NCBI GenBank assembly: GCA_044508265.1
Contig: JBIQIB010000002.1
Span: 30,226-94,225, forward strand
From: JAEZDP01 sp044508265
Lineage (GTDB): Bacteria; Acidobacteriota; Vicinamibacteria; Vicinamibacterales; Vicinamibacteraceae
DNA length: 64,000 nucleotides
Direction of reading: 5' to 3'
Below are positions 8,693 to 17,200 of the stretch, piece by piece. A program made the translations under genes and the position numbers. The notes under the pieces are model-generated. The model did no database searches and was not told the DNA's origin. It saw only the letters and a program-made list of their open reading frames with translations. The first letter of the stretch is position 1. Each line of letters opens with the position of its first letter.

Positions 8693-10290
8693 TCGACATC
8701 GTCGCGCGGGCGTTCGGTGCCGATCCGATTCAGTGGAGGGCGCTCGTCCACATCTCGCTGCTCAGCGACCTCCGCGACATCCGCGGCGTGGGCACGCCGA
8801 TGGGCCGGTCGGGCGCGACGACCCTCGTGGGCGCGCTCTTCACGCAACTGGTGTACGGCGGACTGTGTGCGCTGTTCATCGCCACGTTCGACGACACCTT
8901 CCTGGCGAGCACCATCTACATGGTGCTGCTGGCATCGACGGTGGCCCTGGCGCTGCTCGTCGACTTCACGGGTGTCGTGCTGTCGCCCGACGACTACGGC
9001 ATCCTCGGGCACCGCCCCGTGGATGCGCGCACGTTCTTCGCCGCGCGCCTCACCTCGGTCATCGTCTACATGTGGGTGCTCGCGGCGCCGTTTGCGTGCC
9101 TGCCGGCGGTCGCCTACGCGATCAAGTGGAACGGCGGATCGGTGGCGGCGGCATTCGCGAGCCTGCTGGCCGCGCTCACGATGGCCGCGCTCGTGCCTGT
9201 TGCAGTCATCGTCGTCTTCGTCTCGCTCATGACGGTCGTCCCGGCGCAGCGGCTGCAGCGCGCGCTCGGATACCTGCAGTTCGGCATGTCGTTCGTGTTC
9301 GTCGGCGGGTTCCTGCTGTTCTCGCGGACGCTGCGCGACCTGAGCTCGTTGACCCTGGCCAGGACGCCAGCCACGTACCTCAACCCCGCCGCCTGGTTCG
9401 CGGCGTGGATCGAGATCGTCGAGGGTCGCGGCACCCGCCTCGACGTCGCCGTGTCGGTGCTGCCGCTCGTCTTCCTGGCGCTGCTCACGTGGCTGGCGCA
9501 GGGGCGACTGTCGCTCGCCTACGCCCGGTACGTCGGGGCGGGGACGCCGGCGTCGCGCGGCGTTGTCGAGAGCCGGCTGCCGTTGCAGACGCTGGTGGCC
9601 GGTCCGGCCCACCATGCCGTTGGACTGCTCGCCAGGGCGCACTTCCGCGTGGACCAGAAGTTCCGGCTCGGCGTGCTCGGCATCCTGCCGCTCACGATCA
9701 TCTACCTGCTGGCGGGCTTCAGCGACAGCGGCGGACCCGACGCGCTCAGACAGGAGCCCATCCTCGTCTACTATGCCGTCCTGTTCTTCCCGTCCATGCT
9801 CCGGCAGTTCCTCGTGCACAGCGAGTCGTGGCGGGCGTCGTGGATCTTCCACGTGTCGCCGATGCCGTTCGATGAACTGGTCGTCGGCCTCAAGAATGCG
9901 ATCGTCGCCCGCTTCCTCGTGCCGTACCTGGTCGTCGTCCTCGGCCTGCTGCAGTGGCAGGCGCCGCGGCCGTGGATGCAGCTGGTGGTGCACGGCGTGA
10001 TGCTGGGGCTGCTGTCGCACGCCATCCTGGTGGCCGATTTGTGGCTCAACCCCGCCCTGCCGTTCTCGCAGCCGACGCGGCAGGGTGTACGATCGTTTGC
10101 GCTCTTCGTCCTGATGCTGCCCGTCGTGGCCGTGATCACGACCATCCCCCTCTGGCAACCCGTCGTCTACGCGTCGACGGCCCGCACGTTCGCGGCCCTG
10201 GGGGGACTGGTCGTGCTGAACGTGATGCTGCACGAGGCGCTGCTCACGCGCGTCGCACGCGTCGGGCGGCAGTGGCGCTTCGCCGGATAG
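8689..10290 (+). CDS. ABC transporter permease, multi-spanning membrane protein
   Basis: A 533-residue integral membrane protein with roughly ten to twelve hydrophobic segments, for example TLVGALFTQLVYGGLCALFI and the run following VVAVITTIP. The start at 8689 is chosen because its ATGA overlaps the stop of the ATPase gene; a GTG at 8680 is possible. No family motif beyond the hydrophobic pattern is obvious, but the coupling to the ATPase makes it the transmembrane partner of an ABC export system. The histidine kinase gene starts 12 bases downstream and may be cotranscribed. Confidence 0.8.
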   Translation: MIDIVARAFGADPIQWRALVHISLLSDLRDIRGVGTPMGRSGATTLVGALFTQLVYGGLCALFIATFDDTFLASTIYMVLLASTVALALLVDFTGVVLSPDDYGILGHRPVDARTFFAARLTSVIVYMWVLAAPFACLPAVAYAIKWNGGSVAAAFASLLAALTMAALVPVAVIVVFVSLMTVVPAQRLQRALGYLQFGMSFVFVGGFLLFSRTLRDLSSLTLARTPATYLNPAAWFAAWIEIVEGRGTRLDVAVSVLPLVFLALLTWLAQGRLSLAYARYVGAGTPASRGVVESRLPLQTLVAGPAHHAVGLLARAHFRVDQKFRLGVLGILPLTIIYLLAGFSDSGGPDALRQEPILVYYAVLFFPSMLRQFLVHSESWRASWIFHVSPMPFDELVVGLKNAIVARFLVPYLVVVLGLLQWQAPRPWMQLVVHGVMLGLLSHAILVADLWLNPALPFSQPTRQGVRSFALFVLMLPVVAVITTIPLWQPVVYASTARTFAALGGLVVLNVMLHEALLTRVARVGRQWRFAG

Positions 10291-10302
10291 AACGCGATCA
10301 TC

Positions 10303-11859
10303 ATGTGGACTCGCTCCCCTCAGCTCTCGGCCATGGCCCCGCTCGTCGTACACCTCCGCGAGGCGATTTGCCTCGAGGAGGCGGGGAGCGGCACGGCGTT
10401 CGTCAACCCGGCGTACTGCGAGCTGTTCGACCTGCCCCGCCAGGGTGACGGCATGACAGAGATGGCGCAGGCGGCCGCGTCGGCGGCGGCCGCGGCGCGA
10501 TGCGGAGCGCCTCCCGACTGGGAGGACGGCATCGAGGCGCTGCGGGCGGCGGCGCAGCCCGCCCCTCCCCAGACCTTCACGGCGCCCGACGGCTCGACCA
10601 TCGATCGCGACTACTCGCCCGTCGTGGTCAACGGCCGGCTGATTGGCCACCTGTGGAAGTACCGCGACACCAGCCGCCGCACCCGCCTCGAAGAGTCGCT
10701 GCGGCAGTCGCAGAAGCTCCACACGGTGGGGCGGCTCGCGGGCGGCATCGCGCACGACTTCAACAACCTGCTGACGGCCGTCGTCGGGTACTGCGACCTG
10801 CTCGACTCGCAGTTCGACACGGGCGACGCGCGCCGCTTCGACCTCCACGAGATCCGCAACGCGGCAATGCGTGCGGCAGCGCTCACGCGTCAGCTGCTGG
10901 CGTTCAGCCGCCGGCAGGTGATGCAGCCGGAAGTCGTCGACGTCGCGATGATGGTCGGCGAGATGCAGAAGATGCTCGGCCGCCTCATGGGCGAGCAGGT
11001 GACGGTGGCGCTCGACGTGCCCGACGTGGCCGCCGACGTCTTTGCAGACCCCGGGCAGATCGAACAGGTGATGTTCAGCCTCGCCGTCAATTCACGTGAC
11101 GCGATGCCGGACGGCGGCACCTTCACCATCGCGTTGACGCTGGAGCCGCTGGGGCAGACCGACGCCGAGGCGTTGCAGGTGAAGTCCGGACGCTACGTCC
11201 ACATCGCCGTGTCCGACACCGGCACGGGCATGGACGAGGAGACGAAGGCACACGCGTTCGAGCCGTTCTTCTCGACGAAGGATCCGGGCCAGCGCTTCGG
11301 TCTCGGACTCGGCCTGCCCACCGCGTACGGCATCGTGCGGCAGACCGGTGGCGCCATGGCCATCGAGACGGCGGCCGGGCAGGGCACGACCGTCCACGTC
11401 TACCTGCCGGAGCACGCCGTGGAGTCAACCGACGAGGCCTCGGCAGGGGTGGGCGGGATGCCCGACATCGTCGCGCCCTCGCGAGCCGAGCGCACGGTGC
11501 TCGTCGTCGAGGACGAGACCTCGGTGCTGAAGCTGGTCAGGCGGCTGCTCGAGACGGAAGGCCTGGTGGTGCTGTCGGCGCAGAACGCCGACGAGGCGCT
11601 GCTCCTCGGCGGGCAGCACGCGGGGCCAATCGACCTGCTCCTCACCGACGTGGTGATGCCGGGACTGAACGGGCTGGCGCTTGCCGAGCGATTCGAGACG
11701 CTGCGGCCCGGGACACCGGTCCTGTTCATGTCGGGATACGCCGATGCCGCTGTCGTCCAGCGCGAGATCATCGACGCGGGACGCGCCTTCCTGCAGAAGC
11801 CGTTCGCGCCCGATCGGCTGCTGAGCCGCGTGCGCGAAGAGCTCGCCCGCGCCGTCTAG
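10303..11859 (+). CDS. Hybrid sensor histidine kinase with C-terminal receiver domain
   Basis: A 518-residue cytoplasmic kinase; no membrane segment is evident. An N-terminal PAS-like region (about 1-120, ending VNGRLIGHLWKYRDTSRRT) is followed by a HisKA dimerisation helix with phospho-acceptor His151 (GGIAHDFNNLL), an HATPase domain with N box AVNSRDAMPDGG, G1 box DTGTGMD, F box FEPFFSTK and G2 box GLGLGLPTAYGI. A receiver domain at about residues 398-515 carries Asp449 (LLTDVVMPG). No dedicated output gene is adjacent, so it may be the sensor for the preceding transporter, but that is only positional inference. Confidence 0.92.
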   Translation: MWTRSPQLSAMAPLVVHLREAICLEEAGSGTAFVNPAYCELFDLPRQGDGMTEMAQAAASAAAAARCGAPPDWEDGIEALRAAAQPAPPQTFTAPDGSTIDRDYSPVVVNGRLIGHLWKYRDTSRRTRLEESLRQSQKLHTVGRLAGGIAHDFNNLLTAVVGYCDLLDSQFDTGDARRFDLHEIRNAAMRAAALTRQLLAFSRRQVMQPEVVDVAMMVGEMQKMLGRLMGEQVTVALDVPDVAADVFADPGQIEQVMFSLAVNSRDAMPDGGTFTIALTLEPLGQTDAEALQVKSGRYVHIAVSDTGTGMDEETKAHAFEPFFSTKDPGQRFGLGLGLPTAYGIVRQTGGAMAIETAAGQGTTVHVYLPEHAVESTDEASAGVGGMPDIVAPSRAERTVLVVEDETSVLKLVRRLLETEGLVVLSAQNADEALLLGGQHAGPIDLLLTDVVMPGLNGLALAERFETLRPGTPVLFMSGYADAAVVQREIIDAGRAFLQKPFAPDRLLSRVREELARAV

Positions 11860-11890
11860 CGCGCGACGCGTCAGGGCCACAACGTACGAC

Positions 11891-11918
11891 GGGGCGAGCC
11901 ACCAGCGTGGCACGCCCC
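11891..11918. terminator. Hairpin between convergent genes, probable bidirectional terminator
   Basis: Two 12-base arms (11891-11902 and 11907-11918) pair with one mismatch around a CAGC loop. It lies between the stop of the histidine kinase gene and the stop of the peptidyl-prolyl isomerase gene, where a terminator would serve both. No T-run follows, as is usual in such GC-rich DNA. Confidence 0.55.
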
Positions 11919-11943
11919 GAAGGTGAATGCGGTGGTCAGGCCG

Positions 11944-12471
11944 TCAGGCGACGCGCTCGATGTCGATCCGCTCGATGACGACGTCGTTGACGGGACGGTC
12001 CATGCGGCCGGTGGGCACCTTGCCGATCTTCTCGATGACGTCGAGCCCCTCGACGACCTCGCCGAACACCGAGTGGCGGTCGTCGAGATGCGGCGTCGGC
12101 GCGAGCGTGATGAAGAACTGGCTGCCGTTGGTGTTCGGGCCCGCGTTGGCCATCGACAGGATGCCGGGGCGATCGTGGCGCAGCGTGGGGTGGAACTCGT
12201 CTCCGAAGCGGTAGCCAGGACCTCCCATCCCGTCGCCGGTGGGGCAGCCGCCCTGAATGACGAACCCATCGATGATGCGGTGGAAGATCAGCCCGTTGTA
12301 GAAGGGCCGGCGCATCTCCTGCTTGGTCACGGGGTCGAGCCAGGGCTTGGTGCCGTCGGCGAGGCCAGCGAAATTGGCGACGGTGTTGGGCACTTCCTGC
12401 TCGAAGAGGCGGGCCGTGAACGTGCCTTCGCTGGTGGTGAACTTCGCGTAGAGTCCGGAAGCCAGTGACAT
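11944..12471 (-). CDS. Cyclophilin-type peptidyl-prolyl cis-trans isomerase
   Basis: A 175-residue single-domain cyclophilin that isomerises peptide bonds before proline during protein folding. The family core is complete: FHRIIDGFVIQGG, the conserved MANAGPNTNGSQFFIT, and HSVFGEVVEGLDVIEKI. It has no signal peptide (MSLASGLYAKFTTSEG), so it is cytoplasmic. A TAAGGT hexamer lies 7 bases before the ATG. Its start codon overlaps that of the divergent gene at 12470 within a single CATG. Confidence 0.93.
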   Translation of the reverse strand: MSLASGLYAKFTTSEGTFTARLFEQEVPNTVANFAGLADGTKPWLDPVTKQEMRRPFYNGLIFHRIIDGFVIQGGCPTGDGMGGPGYRFGDEFHPTLRHDRPGILSMANAGPNTNGSQFFITLAPTPHLDDRHSVFGEVVEGLDVIEKIGKVPTGRMDRPVNDVVIERIDIERVA

Positions 12472-13366
12472 GCCCCACACCTTATCACTCCTGCTCGTGC
12501 TGGGTCTGTCGGTGGCCGGCGCCGCGCGGCAGGACGGACCGGCATGCCCGCCCCCGGACCAGCCACCACTCACGGCGTCTAGGGGCGAGGACGCCCGCGT
12601 CCTCCTGCGGCAGTGCGTGCGGGGCGAGCTGCGCCGGGGCGCCTGGGATGAGGCCGATCGCCGTATCCGCGCCGCCCGCGAGGCTTACGTGTCGGGCCTG
12701 TCCTCCGCCGGGCGGGGCGCCACCGGCTCCGGCGCCCGGGAGGCGTGGCACGACCTTCTCGACAGGCTCACGGCCACCCGCATCGTCGATGCACGCGCGT
12801 GGACGCGGGCCCCGGAGCTCGCGGGCCCACTGCGGGAGCGGACGCCGTGGCTGGCGTCCATGGTGACGGGGCTGGCGACCGCGCGTCTGGCGTGGCGCAC
12901 GCAGGACGCCGCGGCGTTCGACCGCGTGCTGGAAACGGCGCGTGCGCTGGCGGCACAGGGCGAAGCGTCCGGCGACCTCGAGATCGTCCGCGCCGCGCGC
13001 CTGGTCCAGGCCGCCGTGGCCGGAGGGCAGTACGAGCGCGACGAGATGCAGCTGCTGCTCGACGAGGCGGACGCCACCGAGACGGCCCTCCGCCACACCC
13101 TTGGCGACGCCTACGTGCCCGTCGTGATCGCCCGGGAGCTCGAGGCCGACCTGCTGCTGCAGACCGACAGGTACGCAGCCGCCGTCACCGCGTACGAGGC
13201 CGTGATCGCGGCGCATCCGTGGCGCGTACAGCCGTGGCTCGGCCTTGCGGCCGCACACGAGCGGCTCGGACATTCCGCGGAGGCCGCCCGCTGTCGCGAG
13301 GTCGCCGCGGCGATCGCGCCGGGTTTCACCTTCGAGCCGACGGATGGCCCGGCGGCGCGCCCGTGA
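12470..13366 (+). CDS. Exported TPR-like protein of unknown function
   Basis: A 298-residue protein with a clear signal peptide (MPHTLSLLLVLGLSVAGAARQ). The mature part is helical and Ala/Arg-rich. The C-terminal third (about 200-290) resembles tetratricopeptide repeats: LLLQTDRYAAAVTAYEAVIA followed by PWLGLAAAHERLGHSAEAAR. I do not recognise a named family. The start overlaps the divergent cyclophilin start (CATG), which is unusual, but the signal peptide supports this reading. It is convergent with the nei gene and ends 14 bases from it. Confidence 0.7.
   Translation: MPHTLSLLLVLGLSVAGAARQDGPACPPPDQPPLTASRGEDARVLLRQCVRGELRRGAWDEADRRIRAAREAYVSGLSSAGRGATGSGAREAWHDLLDRLTATRIVDARAWTRAPELAGPLRERTPWLASMVTGLATARLAWRTQDAAAFDRVLETARALAAQGEASGDLEIVRAARLVQAAVAGGQYERDEMQLLLDEADATETALRHTLGDAYVPVVIARELEADLLLQTDRYAAAVTAYEAVIAAHPWRVQPWLGLAAAHERLGHSAEAARCREVAAAIAPGFTFEPTDGPAARP
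12479..12484 (-). promoter_or_regulatory. Candidate -10 box (TAAGGT) for the cyclophilin gene
   Basis: TAAGGT on the minus strand is separated by 7 bases from the ATG at 12471, with no ribosome-binding sequence between them, consistent with a leaderless transcript. Confidence 0.35.
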
Positions 13367-13380
13367 GCATGCGACGCTCG

Positions 13381-14241
13381 TCAGCCTTCAGGCGTTGACG
13401 TTGACTCCGACGGCGCGCGCTGACACCTGGGGCAGTAGTAGGTCGAACGGTTCAGCACGCCCTGACGCCGCATCTCGATGCGCGTGCCGCAGCGCCGGCA
13501 CGGGCGTCCCACCCGGCCGTAGACCCACAGCCGCTCGGCGGGATTGAGCCGCCCCGTGGTGCGGCGCTGACCGGTGGACGTCACAAAGCCCGCGGCGGCA
13601 TGGTCGACGACGTTGGCGCGAAGCTGGCGGCGTGCTTCCGCGATCAGGGCCTCCCAGCCGGGGACGTCGAGCGCGCCTGGCGCCAGGAAGGGCCACAGCC
13701 GCCGGACGAAGAGGATCTCGCTCTTGAAGACGTTGCCGATGCCGGCAACCGCGCCCTGATCGAGCAGCGCCTCGGCCAGCGTTGCCTGGGTACTGCCGCG
13801 CAGCCGCCTCACAGCCTCCGCCACGTCGAAGGGTTCCTGGAGCAGATCGGGGCCGAGTGCCGCGAGCACCGGATCCGTCGGGAGTGATCCTTCGTCCACG
13901 AACTCGGCGACGGGAACGTCGAAGCCGACGGCGACGTACGCGGGTGTCGCCACGACGATCCGCGCCGCTGCCGCCGGCCGCCGCCACTTCTCGCCCGGCC
14001 GGTAGACGTGCCAGCTGCCGGACATGCGCATGTGCGTCCGCAGCGTCAGGCCGCCGCTGAGCTCCACCAGCAGGTGCTTCCCCCGTGCGTAGACCCGCTG
14101 CACCGTGCGACCGGTGATTGGCGCGTTCTGGTGCACGACGGCGAGATGCGCGAGGCCCGTGTCGAATCCCGTCACCGGCTGTCCCGCGAGCGCGCGATGG
14201 AGCGTGCGCGCCGCGCGGAAGATCGTGTCGCCCTCAGGCAT
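13381..14241 (-). CDS. nei: Endonuclease VIII / formamidopyrimidine-DNA glycosylase family (Nei)
   Basis: A 286-residue bifunctional DNA glycosylase and AP lyase that removes oxidised bases. The start MPEGDTIFRAART places catalytic Pro at position 2 after Met removal (Pro-Glu-Gly-Asp-Thr is diagnostic of Nei rather than MutM). A helix-two-turn-helix region contains DQGAVAGIGNVFKSEILF, and the C-terminal zinc finger has four cysteines (CRRCG ... CPRCQ) with GVLNRSTYYC between. Its start overlaps the end of the lhr helicase gene by 8 bases, so both are one transcript and probably one repair pathway. Confidence 0.92.
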   Translation of the reverse strand: MPEGDTIFRAARTLHRALAGQPVTGFDTGLAHLAVVHQNAPITGRTVQRVYARGKHLLVELSGGLTLRTHMRMSGSWHVYRPGEKWRRPAAAARIVVATPAYVAVGFDVPVAEFVDEGSLPTDPVLAALGPDLLQEPFDVAEAVRRLRGSTQATLAEALLDQGAVAGIGNVFKSEILFVRRLWPFLAPGALDVPGWEALIAEARRQLRANVVDHAAAGFVTSTGQRRTTGRLNPAERLWVYGRVGRPCRRCGTRIEMRRQGVLNRSTYYCPRCQRAPSESTSTPEG

Positions 14242-17200
14242 GCGGCGCCCGCATGCCGCGTGCGCCGGGTGTGAACCCCGACGCGCCGAGCGCGGCGGCA
14301 AGCGGGTGCCCGGCGATCGGCGCCCCGTCGACCTCGGTCAGGAGCAGCCCGCCGTCGCGCGCCCGCAGCAGCGGCGACTGCGCGAGCGCCGCGGCGAGTG
14401 CCTGAACGTGGCGGCCGCGGTCCGGCTCGTGCTCGGGCAGCCAGGTGATGAGCGAAGCGGCGCCGCGCGGGATCCACGCCGCGAGGTGGCCGTCCACGAG
14501 GACGACGTGCGCGCCGACGCTCCGGGTGGGGCCGCGGCCCGGTCCGGCGTGATCGGCGCCCGGCCACTTCAGGAGGGCCCCGTACGGATTGGCGGGGTCC
14601 GTGGCGGCCAGCACGACGGCCGTCGGCTCCTCGTCGGGCACCCGCAACGCGCGGAGCTGGTCGACCGCGGCCGGCGCGGCAAACTGCATCCCACTGAGCC
14701 CGGCGACGAAGAACCCGCGGCGGATGCGCCCGCCTTCTTCGAGCGTACGGAAGACGTCGTACACCGCCGAGAACCCGCCCGGCAGGCCTTCCGCGGCGGC
14801 CGTGTCGCGCGTCACCAGACCGTACCGCGTCAGCAGCTGCTGACCCATTGCCGCGGCCCAGTCGGTGGCGGTCACGTCTGCCCGCGTCGGCAGGAGCGCC
14901 CAGCGACCCGCGGCCTCGGGGGGCGACTGTCGCCGCGTGCGGAAGCTGCGGCCGTCGATGCCACGCGCACGGCGCTCGCGGCTCTTCGGCGGTGCCACCA
15001 GCGCGCGCAGCGCCTGCAGCGTGTCGTTGGTCGCGAGCCCCCGCCAGACGAGCGTCCACAACGCGTCCACCGTGTCGCCGGGGAAGCCGCCGCCGACGGC
15101 GTCGTGCAGGGGCCCAAAGAACTGGGCGCCCCGTCCGCCGAGGACGTCGAGGATCCGCTGCTCGCGCTCGGGCAGCGGCTCGTCCGCCGGCGCGACGACG
15201 CCGCGCCACAGCACCGGGAGGTGATCGGTGAGGTACAGGGCGATGCGGCCGTCGCGCTCGCCGAGTGGCCCGACCCCGCACCAGACGACCTCGCCCGCCG
15301 ACAGCAGCGCGTCGAGATCTGCCGGCTGATACCCGGGAAGCCGCGCCGGCAGGATGTCGCGTTCGAGGATCGAGGCGGCGATGGGCAGGCCCTGCAGTGT
15401 CTCGACGATGTCGAGCAGCGCGTCGAGGCCGCGCCGGGGCCGCCCGACACCCTGCCACTGCGTGAGCAGCCGGCCGAGCGCGGCGATGTCCACAGGCTCG
15501 ACCTCGCGGCGGAGCCTCGCCAGCGACGTTCGGCGGACGGTGGCGAGCACGCCGGGCTCGCACCACTCGCGCTGGGTGCCGCCCGGGCGGAACTCGCCGT
15601 CGAGGAGGCGGCCGTCGGCCTGCAGCGACAGCAGCGCCATCCGGGCGGTGGCGACGCCGAGGCCGAACCGTGCGGCGAAGTCCTCGGTGGTGAACGGCCC
15701 GTGCGTCCTGGCGTAGCGCGACGCCAGGTCACGAAGGGCGTCGGTTACGGGTGAGAGCAGCGCATCGGGCAGACCCGGACGGAGCGGCACGCCGAGCCCG
15801 TCACGATAGCGGGCGGCGTCCTCGACGGCTGCCAGGCGCGATTCGCCGGCGACGGGGAGCCACAGGGCGCGCCGCGCCTCCACGAGTGACGCCGCGGCCG
15901 TGCGTGCGTCCACGCCGTGCGTCCGCGCCTCGAGCTCCGCCGCCGTCAGATCGCCAATCCGCAGCAGCAGGTCGTGGACCCCGTCCACCGACCGTGCCCG
16001 GTACTCCTCGGCCAGCGCCTGCAGCTGCGCCTCCGTTCGCGCGAGCGCGTCGGCGTCGAGCAGGTCGCGCAGCTCCGACGTGCCGATGAGCGCCCGCAGG
16101 TGCGTCTGGTCGATGCTGAGCGCCTGCGCCCGCCGTTCCGCGAGCGGCGCGTCGCCGTCGTACAGGTAATTGGCGACGTACCCATTCAGCAGCGACGCGG
16201 CAAACGGCGAAGGCACCGCGGTGTCGGCGTGCGCCACGCGGAGCGACCGCCGCTCGAGCGCCTCGAGCGTGGCCACGAGCGCCGGCATGTCGAACACGTC
16301 GCGCAGGCACTCGCGATAGGTCTCGAGCAGGATCGGGAACGAGCCGTACTTCGCGGCGACGCCGAGCAGGTCGTGCGCACGCTTGCGCTGCTGCCACAAC
16401 GGCGCGCGGCGGCCGGGCCGGCGGCGCGGGAGCAGCAGGGCGCGACCGGCGCACTCGCGGAAGCGGGCCGCGAACAGCGCCGTGCTGCCGAGTTGCCGCA
16501 GCACCAGCCCTTCGACCTCGTCGGATGCAGGCAGCAGCCACTCCGGCGGGGGCGGCTCGTCCATGTCCGGCACCCGCACGACGAACCCGTCGTCGGTCCA
16601 CATGGTCTCGACGTCGAGGCCGAGCTGCTCGCGCAGGCGGGCCATGACGGCCATCGCCCAGGGCGCCAGCACCTGGCCGCCGAGCGGGGAGAGCAGGCAC
16701 AGCCGCCAGTCGCCGAGCTCGTCGCGGCACCGTTCGATGACGATGGTGCGGTCGTCGGGCACGGCCTCCGTGGCGTCGTCCTGCGACGCCAGGTACGCGA
16801 GGAGGTTCGTCGCGGCGGTGTCGCCGAGGTCGTGATGGGTCACGAGCCGCTGCTGCGCAGCCTCCGGTGGCTCACGCCGCAGCTGGCGCACGAGGGCGCC
16901 TATCGCCTGGCCGAACTCGAGCGGGCGGCCGGGCCCGTCGCCCTTCCAGAACGGCATCTTGCCGGGTTCGCCGGGCGCCGGCGTGACGAGCACGCGGTCG
17001 TGGGTGATCTCCTCGATGCGCCACGTGGACGCGCCGAGCAGGAACGTCTCGCCGGGCTTGCTTTCGAACACCATCTCTTCGTCGAGCTCGCCGACCCGGG
17101 CGGCGGTGGCCGGCGCGCCTGCGAGGAAGACGCCGTACAGGCCGCGATCCGGAATCGTCCCGGCGTTGGCGACCGCCACGCGCTTCGCCCCCTGGCGGGC

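Noticed and set aside
8224..10848. 874-codon minus-strand open frame over the ABC permease and kinase
   Set aside because: Composition (His, Arg, Gln, Glu, Asp) is the usual antisense of membrane-protein codons; no domain signature, and the plus-strand genes are certain.
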